Assembly: GCF_954871325.1 (NCBI RefSeq)
Contig: NC_088778.1
Span: forward strand, 5,179,743 to 5,243,742
Source: Gordionus sp. m RMFG-2023
Lineage: Eukaryota > Nematomorpha > Gordioida > Chordodea > Parachordodidae
Length of the DNA stretch: 64,000 nucleotides
Direction: 5' to 3'
The stretch's first letter is position 1. Every line of letters begins with the position of its first letter. The notes beneath the pieces were generated by a model that was not told where the DNA came from, searched no databases, and worked only from the letters and a program-made list of their open reading frames with translations. The position numbers and the translations under genes were made by a program. Shown here one piece after another: positions 1-10,774 of this stretch.

Positions 1-1166
1 GGCGTGAGTATTGTTGCCATTCCCATGCAAAATGGTTCAAAAAATTTACCAGAGTACTCCTTCTCCGTGGTATACCACTTCATTCTCTTTATCCTGACTA
101 TATTAGAATTTATAATCACGTTACACAGGATTAAGTCCCTAAGCTGACCTTCCATTTTGCCAAATAACTTTTGATGCTCCATGGAAAGTTTCTCATCCAC
201 ATCCAACATGGTGAGGGAACTATTTTTCAGGCATTTGTAATCCAGTTCATCGACAACTGTTTTGTCTCTCACGGACACGCGATTTATGACCCAATCCGCG
301 ATTTCCTGTCCCTGTGACGACCTATTTTTGAGAACTGTCATAAATCGATTAAAAAACACACCGTGCTCCATGTAATCGTACTCGGTGAAAGTCTTCGATT
401 TTGTTTGATTATGAATGTACGGTAAAAGTCTGCTACGTGGTTTTATGTGATCCACATTTTTTATCCAATACGATCCATAGGTTTCCTTAAAATTGTCCAA
501 CATACTGATGAGATGAAATATATCCACGTAAATATCGTCGTCTATTTTTAGTACAAATTCGGCGTGAGGGCAGTGGTAAGAAATCCATTTGAGGCCCATG
601 GCCGTTTTATAAGTCATATTTTGATAAGAGTCGACAAAGGAAGCTTGTACAATATCGCCGTAAGTTTGGCTTTCGTTGACGAGTTGATTTTGTAAGTGCT
701 CTATGGACGTTGTCCCGACTAAGAACACGACGTTTAAATTATAATTAAAATATTTTTTGATTGATCCCCAAGTTTCTCTTATTGATGCTCTGTGGTTGAA
801 GTGATCCGGGGCAGTATGAACCACCGCCATTAAAAATATTGGTCGCGTGACCATCGTGTAATTAAGTCGATAATGTGATTCTTCGTAGCATGACATTTGC
901 GGATTTATAAGGAAATCAAAATCTGCTGGCAAATCCAAAGTCCCATTTTTTTCGACGAAAACCCCGTTTATCATGGTGTAATCTGATTTCAGTTTTTTTA
1001 TACAGTCATCATCGGTCATATCGTTTTCCTCGTGAATAATCTCGGAATGATTATTCCTAGAGGATTTCCAGTCCTTCTTTATAATGAATCGATTTATGTG
1101 TAAAAATATTTGAAAGATTACTATTATCGAAAAAAATAAAAAGGTATTTTTGTTCATCCAAATCAT
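1..1166 (-). CDS. Beta-1,3-galactosyltransferase-like protein (GT31), 5' part; 3' end off window
   Basis: The reading frame is open from an ATG at 1166 to the window edge: 388 codons, no intron and no stop. An in-frame TAA lies six bases upstream of that ATG (1172-1170), which fixes the start; a second ATG is three codons in. Residues 7-25 form one hydrophobic anchor (NTFLFFSIIVIFQIF), as expected for a type II Golgi enzyme. GT31 signatures follow in order: RASIRETWG at 127-134, a VVFLVGT strand near 146-152, the metal-binding DDD in LKIDDDIYVD near 206-215, and an RIKRMKWY...FFEPFCMGMATIL block near 358-387 that matches the family block before the acceptor-binding glycine. The family moves galactose or N-acetylglucosamine from UDP-sugar to glycans in the Golgi. 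About 115 residues (roughly 239-355) separate DDD from the RxxKW block, far more than usual. Which GT31 subfamily it belongs to cannot be decided. Confidence 0.9.
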   Translation of the reverse strand, partial: MIWMNKNTFLFFSIIVIFQIFLHINRFIIKKDWKSSRNNHSEIIHEENDMTDDDCIKKLKSDYTMINGVFVEKNGTLDLPADFDFLINPQMSCYEESHYRLNYTMVTRPIFLMAVVHTAPDHFNHRASIRETWGSIKKYFNYNLNVVFLVGTTSIEHLQNQLVNESQTYGDIVQASFVDSYQNMTYKTAMGLKWISYHCPHAEFVLKIDDDIYVDIFHLISMLDNFKETYGSYWIKNVDHIKPRSRLLPYIHNQTKSKTFTEYDYMEHGVFFNRFMTVLKNRSSQGQEIADWVINRVSVRDKTVVDELDYKCLKNSSLTMLDVDEKLSMEHQKLFGKMEGQLRDLILCNVIINSNIVRIKRMKWYTTEKEYSGKFFEPFCMGMATILT

Positions 1167-1967
1167 ATGTTAACTGACTTTCTAATCTTATTAGCAAAGA
1201 AAAACAAGAAGTAATCAAAATAATTATGGATATATTTATAGCATTGCTTTTGTTTTTTTTATGATTATTTCCGAATTTATATAAAGAAGAAAAAGAAAAG
1301 AAAAATTGATCTTACTTTTTAAAAAAAAAGAAAATTAAATTAATTTGATTAAATATTATATATAATAAACATAAATTTTCTATTTCAAATTACCAAAGAA
1401 AGACAATAAAGTAGGTTACACTAACACTTTTAAACTATTCTTATCGATCTCATAAACTAGTTTTTATTTTTTAAACTAATTATTTTTAAAGTATCATTAT
1501 AGAATTATTTAATCTAAACTATTAATTATTTTAAATATTGAATATTTATTTTTATCTATCTCCCAAGAAATAAAATGTAAAACGCCATTTTAATGTTTCT
1601 ATCATTATTATTACATTTTTTTTTAAAAAAATTCTATATTTTTTAAATATAAGCATAATTTAAAAATTGAAACATTTTAATGAAAAATCAAAAATTATGT
1701 CTTACCTCATTTTAATGTGTAATATTAAACCATCGACTCTATTATAGTGGTAAAATGTGGTATGTGCCAAATAATAAATTTTGGGGGATACAATAAATTT
1801 ACTCATTGGCGGTCATTTTAGAAGTACTTTTTAGAAAAAAAATTTTATAATGAAAAAATTAAAAATATATATATATAATAAATAAAAATAATGACTATTA
1901 TCTAACTACCATGATATAAGTCTTTTATGTTTATCACTCGACCCAGAAATCGTCACGACAACTATTA
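1167..1967. other. AT-rich intergenic stretch, no gene seen
   Basis: This is the presumed promoter and upstream region of the galactosyltransferase. It is dominated by A and T runs. I see no open frame, structural RNA or clear terminal repeats. Confidence 0.5.
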
Positions 1968-2062
1968 GCTAAAACTGGAAGATTAAGGCAATCTTTTTCT
2001 GGCTAAAATATTGAGATAGGCGTTTTTAAAAATCGGGTTAAATCTAGCCGTTTATAACACTA
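1968..2062. repeat. Right half of a GTTGTTAAAC-type MITE
   Basis: The stretch reads like the right half of the short palindromic MITE family also seen near 32.2, 42.0 and 44.5 kb. It carries the ggctaaaatattgag core, an AAAAATCGGGTT subterminal repeat and the end TTTATAACACTA. The left half is missing. The large duplicated segment begins directly at this end, and the second copy (8.58 kb) also begins with a similar TTTAATAACACTAG. Confidence 0.6.
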
Positions 2063-2314
2063 GTCCAAATCAACACGCTCGTCAAAGAGGCGGTAGAAAT
2101 CGGACGTAATCATTATTTCTAATTTTTGATCCGTCAACATCTTTAAAAATTTTCATGCCGAACGCTGGATGGGGGGTTAAAAATTTTTAATGAATTTCCG
2201 GACCGGACGTTTCGGATATTTTTTTAGATTTCTGTTCGGGTTAGACGCCGAAACACATGTTCGATTTTAATAAATAAAAATAACAAATACAACATAATGT
2301 TGAAAGATAAAACA

Positions 2315-2320
2315 TTTATT
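2315..2320 (-). promoter_or_regulatory. Polyadenylation signal AATAAA
   Basis: Minus-strand AATAAA about 100 bp beyond the stop of the 60-aa ORF. The same hexamer is kept at 8880-8885 in the duplicated copy. Confidence 0.5.
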
Positions 2321-2417
2321 AACATGGGATGAAAATTTTAAAAGTATTATATGAAAACAGTTTATTGCGCCATGTTTGATTGCTATTTAAAAGTTTTTAA
2401 TAATTATATAATAATCT

Positions 2418-2600
2418 CTAATCCTCAAAAACTTTAGGCAAAACTCTTGCCATGAATGGCATGAAACTGTACCAAATGCCAATATTGGCCTTTTGTTTAC
2501 GATGAGGAGCTTTGGGCGACCATATGGTGTAGATTAAGCTGTGGCCTATGGTATACCCCATAAATGTATAAAAGGTTGAGAGAACTAAATCCTGCCACAT
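2418..2600 (-). CDS. Small single-span membrane protein, 60 aa, unknown family
   Basis: ATG at 2600, TAG at 2418-2420. Residues 5-26 are hydrophobic (VLSTFYTFMGYTIGHSLIYTI) and could span a membrane. They are followed by a basic segment SPKAPHRKQK, an aromatic stretch and the acidic tail KVFED. Size and layout recall small inner-mitochondrial-membrane subunits, but I cannot assign it to a known one. A polyadenylation signal (AATAAA on the minus strand, 2315-2320) lies about 100 bp past the stop. The leader holds a 9-codon upstream ORF (MATELSSTI). A diverged copy, also open, lies at 9011-9169. Preservation of both ends of the protein in two diverged copies argues that it is real. Confidence 0.55.
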   Translation of the reverse strand: MWQDLVLSTFYTFMGYTIGHSLIYTIWSPKAPHRKQKANIGIWYSFMPFMARVLPKVFED

Positions 2601-3850
2601 CTTCTAACCTGTTTATATTGTAGAGGACAGTTCAGTCGCCATAGAGCTTAACTCTATAATCTCGAACAAATTAAGGTTGGCCAACTAAAACCTCCTATTT
2701 AAATTTAAAAAAAAAAACTTTTTAATAAAATTAGAGTTTGATTTATAGAATAAATGCAAATTTTAAGGAAATTAGAAATGGCAAATTTTAATGCACGAGG
2801 TAAAATTATAATTATACAATTTAGCAAAAATATATACAAATATTGCTTGCTTATATTTTTTTAAGGCTTTTATAAATAATTAATAGAAAATCATGAAATA
2901 AGCCTTTTTTTTTAAATATAATAAATAAAAATATTGTCAAACAATTTAAAAACTCTATCTTATACTTCCTTTGAAACAGCTTTTGGAAGCAACGTAAAGA
3001 AAATTGGTCTACAAATTACATGTTAAAAAAAAAAATTTTTTAAATATGCCCAGATCGACAAATATGGTCTTTGAAACTCAAATATTTAAGTTTATAAATA
3101 TTAGTGATCTCCATCGGGCCTAATTTTTCAAACCCGGCCCGGTCCAAATTTATATAGATATTGATTACTTTTAATTTAAATAAAAATATTCGACATAAAA
3201 TTGATAAATTTAAGATGTATTTAAAAAAATTCCTAAGGCCCGACCCAGTCACCCGATTTTTTTTAAAAAATACCGGCCCGAGCCTACTTTTACAAATCTC
3301 AAATAAATATGTTATATTTATAAGGCCCCTCCCCATGTATTTTTTTTTAAATCTTATTTATTTTATGTATTGTTTTTTTCTAAATTGTTGATTTAATTTC
3401 TTTTTTTTTAAATATTAATTTTTTTATTTGAAATGTTATTTGAAATGTTATTTTAAATGTTATTTTAAATGTTATTTTAAATGTTATTTTAAATGTTATT
3501 TTAAATGTTATTTTTTAATATAAATAAAGAGATAAAGAGTATTAATTTGAAGAAGAAAATATTAAACATTAGAAAAAAATATATTATGTAATTTTAATTT
3601 CTTTTTAAAAAAACATTAATATTGCTATTGACGCCATCTAGCGAGAAATTAATTTTCATATGTTAAAATTTACATTTTAATATGATTTACTAATATTAAA
3701 TTTTTCTTTACTATTATTATAATACATATACAGACATATATGATACAAATAAAATACACCTAATAAAATAAATAATGTAAATAATAAATTATCCTATATT
3801 GTTTAATTTAATAATTTCGTATTAAATAATTAAATTTCATCTTACTTTAG

Positions 3851-5390
3851 AATCACTAAAATTTCTTACTTAAATTTCTTAAATCTAGTTTTAATAAAAA
3901 AAATTTAGATTTATCATTATTCAGCGAGATTTTTTAATTTTTAATGCCCCTCCTCGAGGGAGAGAAATTTAATATTTACGTAGTAAAAAAAAAAATAATA
4001 ATTTTTAAAAAAATATAACCAAAAAAAAAATGTTTTAGTTTTATTTTTATTATTCAAAGCTCAATTACATTGTTATCAAATCAAATGAGAATATAGTATA
4101 ATTAAAATAAAAAAATATAACCAAAAAAAATGAATTTTAGTTTTATTTTTATTATTCAAAGCTCAATTACATTGTTATCAAATCAAATGAGAATATAGTA
4201 TAATAAAAGTTAACCAAATGCCAATATTTAAATAATTATGAACCGAATTTTAGAGCTATAATATAACAAAATTAATTCAAACAAATTTTTTTTTTCAAAT
4301 TTTTATAGCAAGATCAGTATCGTAACTTGTACTGCGAACTCATTGGAATGCAGGGACTTTTACTTGGAGCATTATTGAAATTAGAGGGGAGTAGTTAGTT
4401 ATGAAATAATAATCATTATTTAAATAAAATTGGAATGGAATGAATGGTATTTTCTTTTTTTAATTATTTATATTTGGTAGGAGGTTAAAAGTTTTGAGTG
4501 GGTTGATATCATTTATAGATGGGTATACGAGCCCCTGTTAAAGTGAATACATTATATTCTCCACAGTCCTTTTCTTAAGTTAAAATAGGAAGTGGTATAA
4601 CAAGTATCTTTTTTTAATAGATCCCTTTAGGCCATATTTTTTAATATCTAATTTACATATAGAATAAATATCCTTACAAAATAAATTTCATTATAAAAAG
4701 TTTTTTAAAAAATAATTTTTTTATTTATTGAATATGTGAACGAAAAAGTAGAACATTGTTATATCATATCGTCTAAACCAATAGTTTATTTCTTAAATAT
4801 ATATCTGAAGTATAAAATTTTAAAAGAATCACTGATTTGGACAAAGACTGGTTAAAAATAACCATGGAAAAAAACATCGGATAAAAACACCCCAGTTAAA
4901 AAAATTTACATGATTTGATAAATAAAAGGAAAATGTAATTCTCGTTTTAACTTTGCCCTTTAGTATAATACTTGAGTATTATTTTATAATGATATTTTAC
5001 TAATAATTTTGCACATCAAAAGTGATCATATTTGTAAGGGAAAACAACTATATGACTCAAGGGCTAAGAATATGAATTTTAAAATAATTTAATAATGCAT
5101 GACGAAAGGTAGTTATTTTTGAAATATCTTGAAATTGATGTGGTAGAGAAAGACTGCGTCACATATAAAAGAATTTGTAAATACCCTCATAAAATCTGTA
5201 TCTTGATGAATGAGTCTGTATGTAGGTTGCTAAATTTTATACTAAAGTAGACCTTCCTATATTTTTGTCACAAAAAAATATTGCAAATATAAAAAATTTG
5301 AGACTATTATAAAAAAACAAACAAAGTTTTTATTATTGTAGATAAGAATTTTAAAAAATTAAACATTCAATGTTATATTAATAGCGATTC
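3851..5390. other. AT-rich interval with a tandem duplication
   Basis: No gene is recognised. It holds a ~105-bp direct tandem duplication at about 4012-4203, with the landmark CTCAATTACATTGTTATC in both units. The rest is AT-rich with no clear repeat ends. Confidence 0.5.
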
Positions 5391-5549
5391 TATTAAGATA
5401 ATCTAATCTTGATCGATTTTCGAAGTCAGAAACAATTGTTACTGGTAGAGGGTGTTTCACCAGAATTATATTAAGCAATTTTTAACTCTGTCAACCCTTG
5501 TTGTTTTTTTAAGCCTAGAATATAATTTATAAAGTTTATTAGTAAATCT

Positions 5550-6690
5550 GTATACTTTTTAAATTATTTTAAAATAATAGATATATAGATAACTTGATAA
5601 AAATTTCCACATGTTTGGATGGTGACTTGTTAGGAGGGAACTGAAGCATCTATGCCACCCTTCAACGGTGTTGTTGGTTTTTCCCCGTTCAGAGTTGATT
5701 GGTAACAATCTACAGTTCAACATTAAACAAAGCAGGTAGTCTGCCTCTTCCAAACGTTTTACCAATGTAAACTTTTTCAAAAGTTTCAATTAGAGGCTGA
5801 AGTAACAATTGATTTTAGAATAAAATTCGGAGTTTATTAGTAATTCAAATGTTTCAACTACATTTAATAGTGGCACAAATGCCAAGCAAACCATCATTCT
5901 AAGTTGTATATTATATCCCACATCTGTTTTATATTTCTGCGATATTTCTGGATGTTTTTGAATGTTCCTCCAAAAGGATTGGCCAAAATGGAAATAACAA
6001 CATTTGTGTTATGAACTGGGAAACACTTCATTGAAATCTTTTACACTGGCCATTTCGAAATCCGTCATAATTTTTTTGGAAGTTGATATTAAGTTGTCAC
6101 TTATAATAGTAAATATTTTTTTATATGTTTCATAAATTTTTTTTATTGGACAATATATATATGAGAGGTAAAACATTATTATTTTTAATCCCATGAATTT
6201 TATAAATTTGCTTAAATAAAGGTGGCGACGATTTAAATGTACCATCAGAAAACCAATATTCGCATGAAACTAAGAAGTCCAAATTTTTTCTTGTTCTAAA
6301 TATGATAACACGGTTGGGAACCTAGCACACATGATAAATAAATAAGTAATTATAATAAAGTGTTTCTAATCGGGCAGCTTATCGCAATAAAAATGAATTA
6401 TTTAGTTTTACTTTTTCAAAAAATTTATAGAAAATCTTACCTGACCATCATCATGTAGTATGATGCGGAATTACCAGCTCGATAAGACTGCTAAGGATTG
6501 GAGGTGCAAAACTGTTTGAACTCCGCGTTCGGTGAATTTTACGTTTCATAAGATTCGGTGATGGTAGTACCATTGATATGGAATCACTTAATTGAGATAC
6601 GTGTTTCGCCACAATAAATTTTAAAGTTTCCATAGTATTATTCAAAGCTTCATTCCTAATTGAATTGATTATTTTCTTGGTTTCCATTTC
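5550..6690 (-). mobile_element. Mutator-like (MULE) transposase fossil
   Basis: Reading on the minus strand, pieces of a FLYWCH/MULE-type transposase appear in the expected order. A region with VLPSPNLMKRKIHRTR and SLIELVIP comes first (about 6687-6451), as seen upstream of the MULE catalytic core. Then comes DGTFKSSPPLFKQIYKIHG with the first catalytic Asp (about 6250-6190), TDFEMA with the second (about 6060), and NNTVEGWHRCFSSLL with the catalytic Glu (about 5680-5640). The pieces lie in different frames and are separated by stops, so the copy is dead. I could not define terminal repeats. Confidence 0.75.
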
Positions 6691-6699
6691 GATTGGATT

Positions 6700-8340
6700 T
6701 TCTGGATGATTATGTATTTCTTTATTATCTTTTATCTTACCATTTTTTTTGTATCGTACTGGACATTAAAATATATCTTGGTTAAGGCATCTGTAATAGT
6801 TTGTATCTGAGACTACTTTATCCAGGCGGAACAAATAATTTTTAAAAGTTAAGATCTCCTTATTTTTGCTTGATAACATATTTTATAAGACTCCTATATA
6901 AAGAAGAAAGAATGGCGAAAATATTTATAACTCATAACCAAGGAAATGGCACCAGCCAGACGAGAAATTTTTTTTAAATTTCGGCAACACTTTTATTTTA
7001 ATAGTTATAATTTATCAAATATTTCACTAATTATTTGTTAATTTTTAGTGTAGTTATTTTTTTATTATATTTTAAAATTATTTAAGCTTCAATAAGAAAG
7101 AACCCATAGCAAATTATATTTAAATTAATTGAGATTCATGTCGAGATATTATACTAAAATTTTTATCACGCCACCCCCCCCCCCCCCCCATAAAATAAAC
7201 AGAAAAGATAAAAAGATATCTATAAAGATCGTAAAATAATAAGTTTAAATAGGGGAAATCCCTTATTTCACTTAGATGTAATTTATTTTTGAATTGCCAT
7301 TCAAAATTGACATTCTAAACAGTAATGTTGTAGACTTTATTCATCTACACTGTTTATGAATAGTGACTGCCAAAAGCACGGTTGTGCATTTGACCGGTCA
7401 AATATGGTAATCAAATAAATATTTTTTTATATTGAATATCATCATTTTCTTTAATATTTTTTAATCAATTTTTGTTTTGTCTAAATCTTCAATCGATTTC
7501 TGTTTTAGTAAGATTATTGAAATAAAACGACCAATTTCTTTCTGGAGAAGAACTAGATCTAGGAATTGTTAGTAATGCCACTTCTCCTAATGGCCATGCT
7601 GGTCAAAGCTAATTCCACTGCTTGAGATTGAAATCTGATTGCTTCTTATGGAAGTTACTGTTTTCCCCATGATTTTCTATTAAAATTGCCGCTTTTATTT
7701 CTGAAATTTATGATATAACTTGAAATATTTTGATCACTACCTTGTATGCCTAATTCTTTTATTATATTACATATTTCATTAAATTCACTATGAGTAAAAT
7801 GCTCTCCTTAATATTAGGAAATCAATAAATAGCAGCATTGTGATCACATGTATTTATATCGTTTTTTCTTTTTCAAACATATTTTTATATTCAGATCTTT
7901 TAGAATATTTGACCAGATCAAATATTCTCCCGTTCAATTGACCCGTCAAAATCTAATCATTTGACTGGTCAATTGACTGACTTGCTACCCTGGCCAAAAT
8001 TCATTGATAAATTTATAAATATTAAGTCATCAGACAATGAATAGGAATGCTACCCAGATATCAATTTCGCCAGTAAATATCAAGATTTAACTAATAAACT
8101 CGATGATTAATATATTGATAAAGCTGAGTTCGATTATTATAAAATAAGAACTTCAAAGAAAAGGATAGGATAGCGAAAAAAGTGTAATTCCAATAAAAAA
8201 TTTCATAAACCAGATCTAAGTTTATTAATCATTATATAAATTTTTTAAGGTTAAAAGAAAATTACAAACTATCATTGTGAATCAATCTTCAACCTATTTT
8301 TTTTTAAAAAAAATATTATTCAAATAATAAAATTATAAAA
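6700..8340. repeat. Repeat-rich interval with TTGACCGGTCAA-type motifs
   Basis: No host gene is seen. A homopolymer C tract lies at about 7173-7189. Between about 7389 and 7985 a palindromic motif (TTTGACCGGTCAAA at 7389) recurs in diverged form near the other end (about 7908-7980: TTGACCAGATCAA, TTGACCCGTCAA, TTGACTGGTCAA). This is the clustered subterminal-repeat pattern of many hAT-like elements. The middle may hold transposase debris that I cannot read. Confidence 0.35.
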
Positions 8341-8577
8341 AAATGATTCAAAAATAAATTAGTCATTATTAGCAATTATCGCGATATTAAATTCTCTATA
8401 ATATCTTGGCGATATATGTTTCGCGAAATAATTGTCGCTATATTGTCTTCGCGATTTGAGTTTCGCCATAATAACTTCGCTATAAAATTTTCGCGATTAT
8501 TGATTTGCGATTAAAGTTTCGCGGTAATGTATTCGCTTTATAGGTTTCGTGATAAAAGTTTCGCTGAATTGACATGG
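8340..8577. repeat. Degenerate TTCGCGA array
   Basis: About a dozen imperfect units of a ~20-25 bp motif built around TTTCGCGATAA or TTCGCTATAA fill this stretch just before duplicated copy B. CpG-containing cores are kept in an otherwise AT-rich sequence, which sets it apart from simple low-complexity DNA. Confidence 0.5.
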
Positions 8578-10515
8578 AACCTTTTAATAACACTAGTTCA
8601 AATCAACTCGTTCATCAAAGAGTCGGTTAGAATCGGACGTAATTATTATTTCTAATTTTTGATCCGTCAACATCTTTAAACATTTTCCGGCTGAACGCAA
8701 CGAACAGAAAGTTTTTTTAAAAAAAATTTCTATGGGGGTTAAAATTTCTTTGATAAATTTCGGGACCGGAAGTTGCGGATATTATTTTTTAGATCTCTAT
8801 TCGGGTTAGACGGCGAAACACTAGTTCGATTTTAATAAATAAAAATAGCAATTACAACATGATGTTGAAAGATAAAACATTTATTAACATATGATGAAAA
8901 TTTAAAAATATTAAATGAAAAAAACAGTTTATTGCGCCATGTTTGATTGCTTGCTAATTAAAAAAATTTAATATTAATAATAATAATACTATCTCTTCTT
9001 TGAAGACACTCTAATCCTCAAAAACTTGAGATAAAAATCTTGCCATGAATGGCATAAAACTGTCCCTAGTGCCAATATTGTTTTGTTTACGATGAGGAGC
9101 TGAGGGCAACCATAGGGTGTAGACCCCATAAATGTCTATTAAGGTTGAGAGAACTAAATCCTGCGGCATCTTCTAACCTGTTTATTTTGTAAAGGACAGT
9201 TCAGTCGCCATAGAGCTTAACTCTATAATCTCGAACAAATCAGGGTTGGCCAACAAAACCTACTATTTAAATGTAAAATAAAGAATAGTAAAATTAGAGT
9301 TTGATTTATAGAATAAATGAAAATTTTAGAAATTAAAAATGATAAATTTTAATGCACGAGGAAAATTTAAAATTATACAATTTAGCAAAAATATTTACAA
9401 ATATTGCTTGCTTATATTTTTTTAAGGCTTTTAAAAAAAAATTCCGAAAAATCATGAAATAAGCCTTTTTTTTAAAATAAAATAAATAAAAATATTGCCA
9501 AAAAACATAATTGTTAAATTTTTAAAAAGTCTCTCTTATATTTTTCCTTGAAGCTTGAGATAATATTTTTGAAACAGCTTTTGGAAGCAACGTAAAAAAA
9601 TTAAGCTTTGCCATTCCTAAATCAGAAATATATCATAAGGTCTTGGCCCCGACATTTTAAAAATCAAAAATGTTAAAAATATGTCCAGTTCGACATTTAT
9701 GGTCTTTGAAACTCAAATATTTAGTTTTTAGATATAAATATTAATGATCTACATCGGGCCTAATTTTTCAACCCCGGCCCGGCCCGAAATTTTTTTTAAA
9801 AAGTTTTGCCAGCACGCCCCGAACTTTAAATTTTTTTAAACAAAATTTACCGGCCCGGCTCGGCCCGAATTTATTTAAATATAGATATGGCGTATAGTTT
9901 CTAAAAATAAAATAGAATATTTTAAATTTAAAATAAAAAATTCAACATAAAATTGATAAATTTAAGATATATTTTAAAAAAATTTATAAGACCTGACCCT
10001 GCCCGATTTTTTAGGCCCGACCCAGTCCGAACCCTATTTTTTGCACCTTTAATAAATATGGTATATTTATTTTAACCCCCCCCCTCCAGCATGTATTTTA
10101 TTAAATCTTATTTATTTTTGTCTCTTTCTAAATTGTTGATTTCATTTCTTTTTTTAATTCCTTATTGTTTTTTTAAATTGATTAAATGTTATTATAATTA
10201 TTTTTTAATATAAATAAAGAGTAATAATTTGAAGATGAAAATAAATATACGTTAAATAAATATTTTATCGTACAATAAAAAAGAATTAGGTTTTACATTT
10301 TAAACATTAAAAAAATATATATATTATGTAAATTTTAATTATATTTTTTTTTTAAATATGTTATTGACGCCATCTAGCGAGAAATTAAATTATATTTGTT
10401 TAAATTCACATTTTAATTGACAATTAAATACAATAAATAATGTAAATAATAAATTATCATATATTGTTTAATTCAATAATTTCGTATTAAGTAATTAAAT
10501 TTCATCTTACTCTAA
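8578..10515. repeat. Duplicated segment, copy B (pairs with 2063-3850)
   Basis: Second copy of the segment described at 2063-3850, same orientation. It includes the microprotein ORF (9011-9169), its leader, and the CGGCCCG-rich tract, here longer (about 9748-10050). GACGCCATCTAGCGAGAAAT recurs near 10368. The first U1 gene begins about 100 bp after this copy ends. Confidence 0.8.
9011..9169 (-). CDS. Diverged paralogue of the 60-aa microprotein, 52 aa
   Basis: ATG at 9169, TAG at 9011-9013, uninterrupted. The N-terminus (PQDLVLSTL), the centre (SAPHRKQ..NIGT) and the C-terminus (SFMPFMARFL..VFED) match the copy at 2418-2600. The membrane segment has lost about eight residues and is less hydrophobic. 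The frame survived several indels, which is unusual for a neutral pseudogene, but the ORF is short enough for this to be chance. The leader keeps a similar upstream ORF (MATELSFTK). It could be a functional shortened paralogue or a young pseudogene. Confidence 0.4.
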   Translation of the reverse strand: MPQDLVLSTLIDIYGVYTLWLPSAPHRKQNNIGTRDSFMPFMARFLSQVFED

Positions 10516-10611
10516 ATTCAATAATCTCATAATAATTACGAATCCAACCATTTAAAACTATAAACTTGGATAAAATACTTGCGATTATATAAAAACGAAA
10601 ATTATGATGTA

Positions 10612-10774
10612 ATCACTTACTTGGCGCAGAGGTAACCGTGATCACGAAGACGGTTCCTCTAGCTAGAGGCTTCACCATTGCACTACAGGTTTTGCTGATA
10701 GCTATGGCTACTCCAAATGTGGGTACGCCAAGCGCAAAATTTATGGGTTTAGCGGACCGCGTACGCGCGGTCCC
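10612..10774 (+). ncRNA. U1 spliceosomal snRNA, variant copy
   Basis: The whole U1 layout is present. The 5' end reads ATCACTTACTTGG. Stem-loop I carries the U1-70K loop GATCACGAAG, closed by AACCGT/ACGGTT. Stem-loop II carries the U1A loop ATTGCACTACA. Stem-loop III has TCCAAATGTGGG. A Sm-like site AATTTATGG follows, then a strong 3' stem GGACCGCG/CGCGGTCC with a TACG tetraloop ending at 10773. Length (~163) matches the usual ~164 nt. U1 RNA pairs with 5' splice sites. Here the ninth base of the pairing arm is T instead of C, which would favour A as the last exon base. Alternative: a well-preserved pseudogene, but compensated stems argue against recent decay. The exact 5' end is uncertain by one or two bases. 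Confidence 0.9.

Larger units (their letters stand above)
2063..3850. repeat. Duplicated segment, copy A (pairs with 8578-10515)
   Basis: The sequence is alignable by eye with 8578-10515 along nearly its whole length, in the same orientation. Shared landmarks are CGGACGTAAT...TTTGATCCGTCAACATC, the microprotein ORF with its 5' leader, a GC-richer tract of CGGCCCG-like motifs (about 3107-3340), the motif GACGCCATCTAGCGAGAAAT (3630), and a TTTCATCTTACT end. Copies differ by many substitutions and indels, so the duplication is not recent. Copy A also carries about eight units of a 12-bp AAATGTTATTTT tandem repeat (3430-3515) that is reduced in copy B. Confidence 0.8.

Noticed and set aside
3040-3391. 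Overlapping frames of 98 and 76 codons on opposite strands
   Set aside because: They lie in the CGGCCCG repeat tract, which recurs in diverged form at 9.75 and 31.6 kb. Composition explains the open frames.
7173-7189. Long C and G homopolymers as functional signals
   Set aside because: Several occur in the window. Length is likely unstable or a sequencing artefact; only those inside the hAT ends recur in a fixed place.
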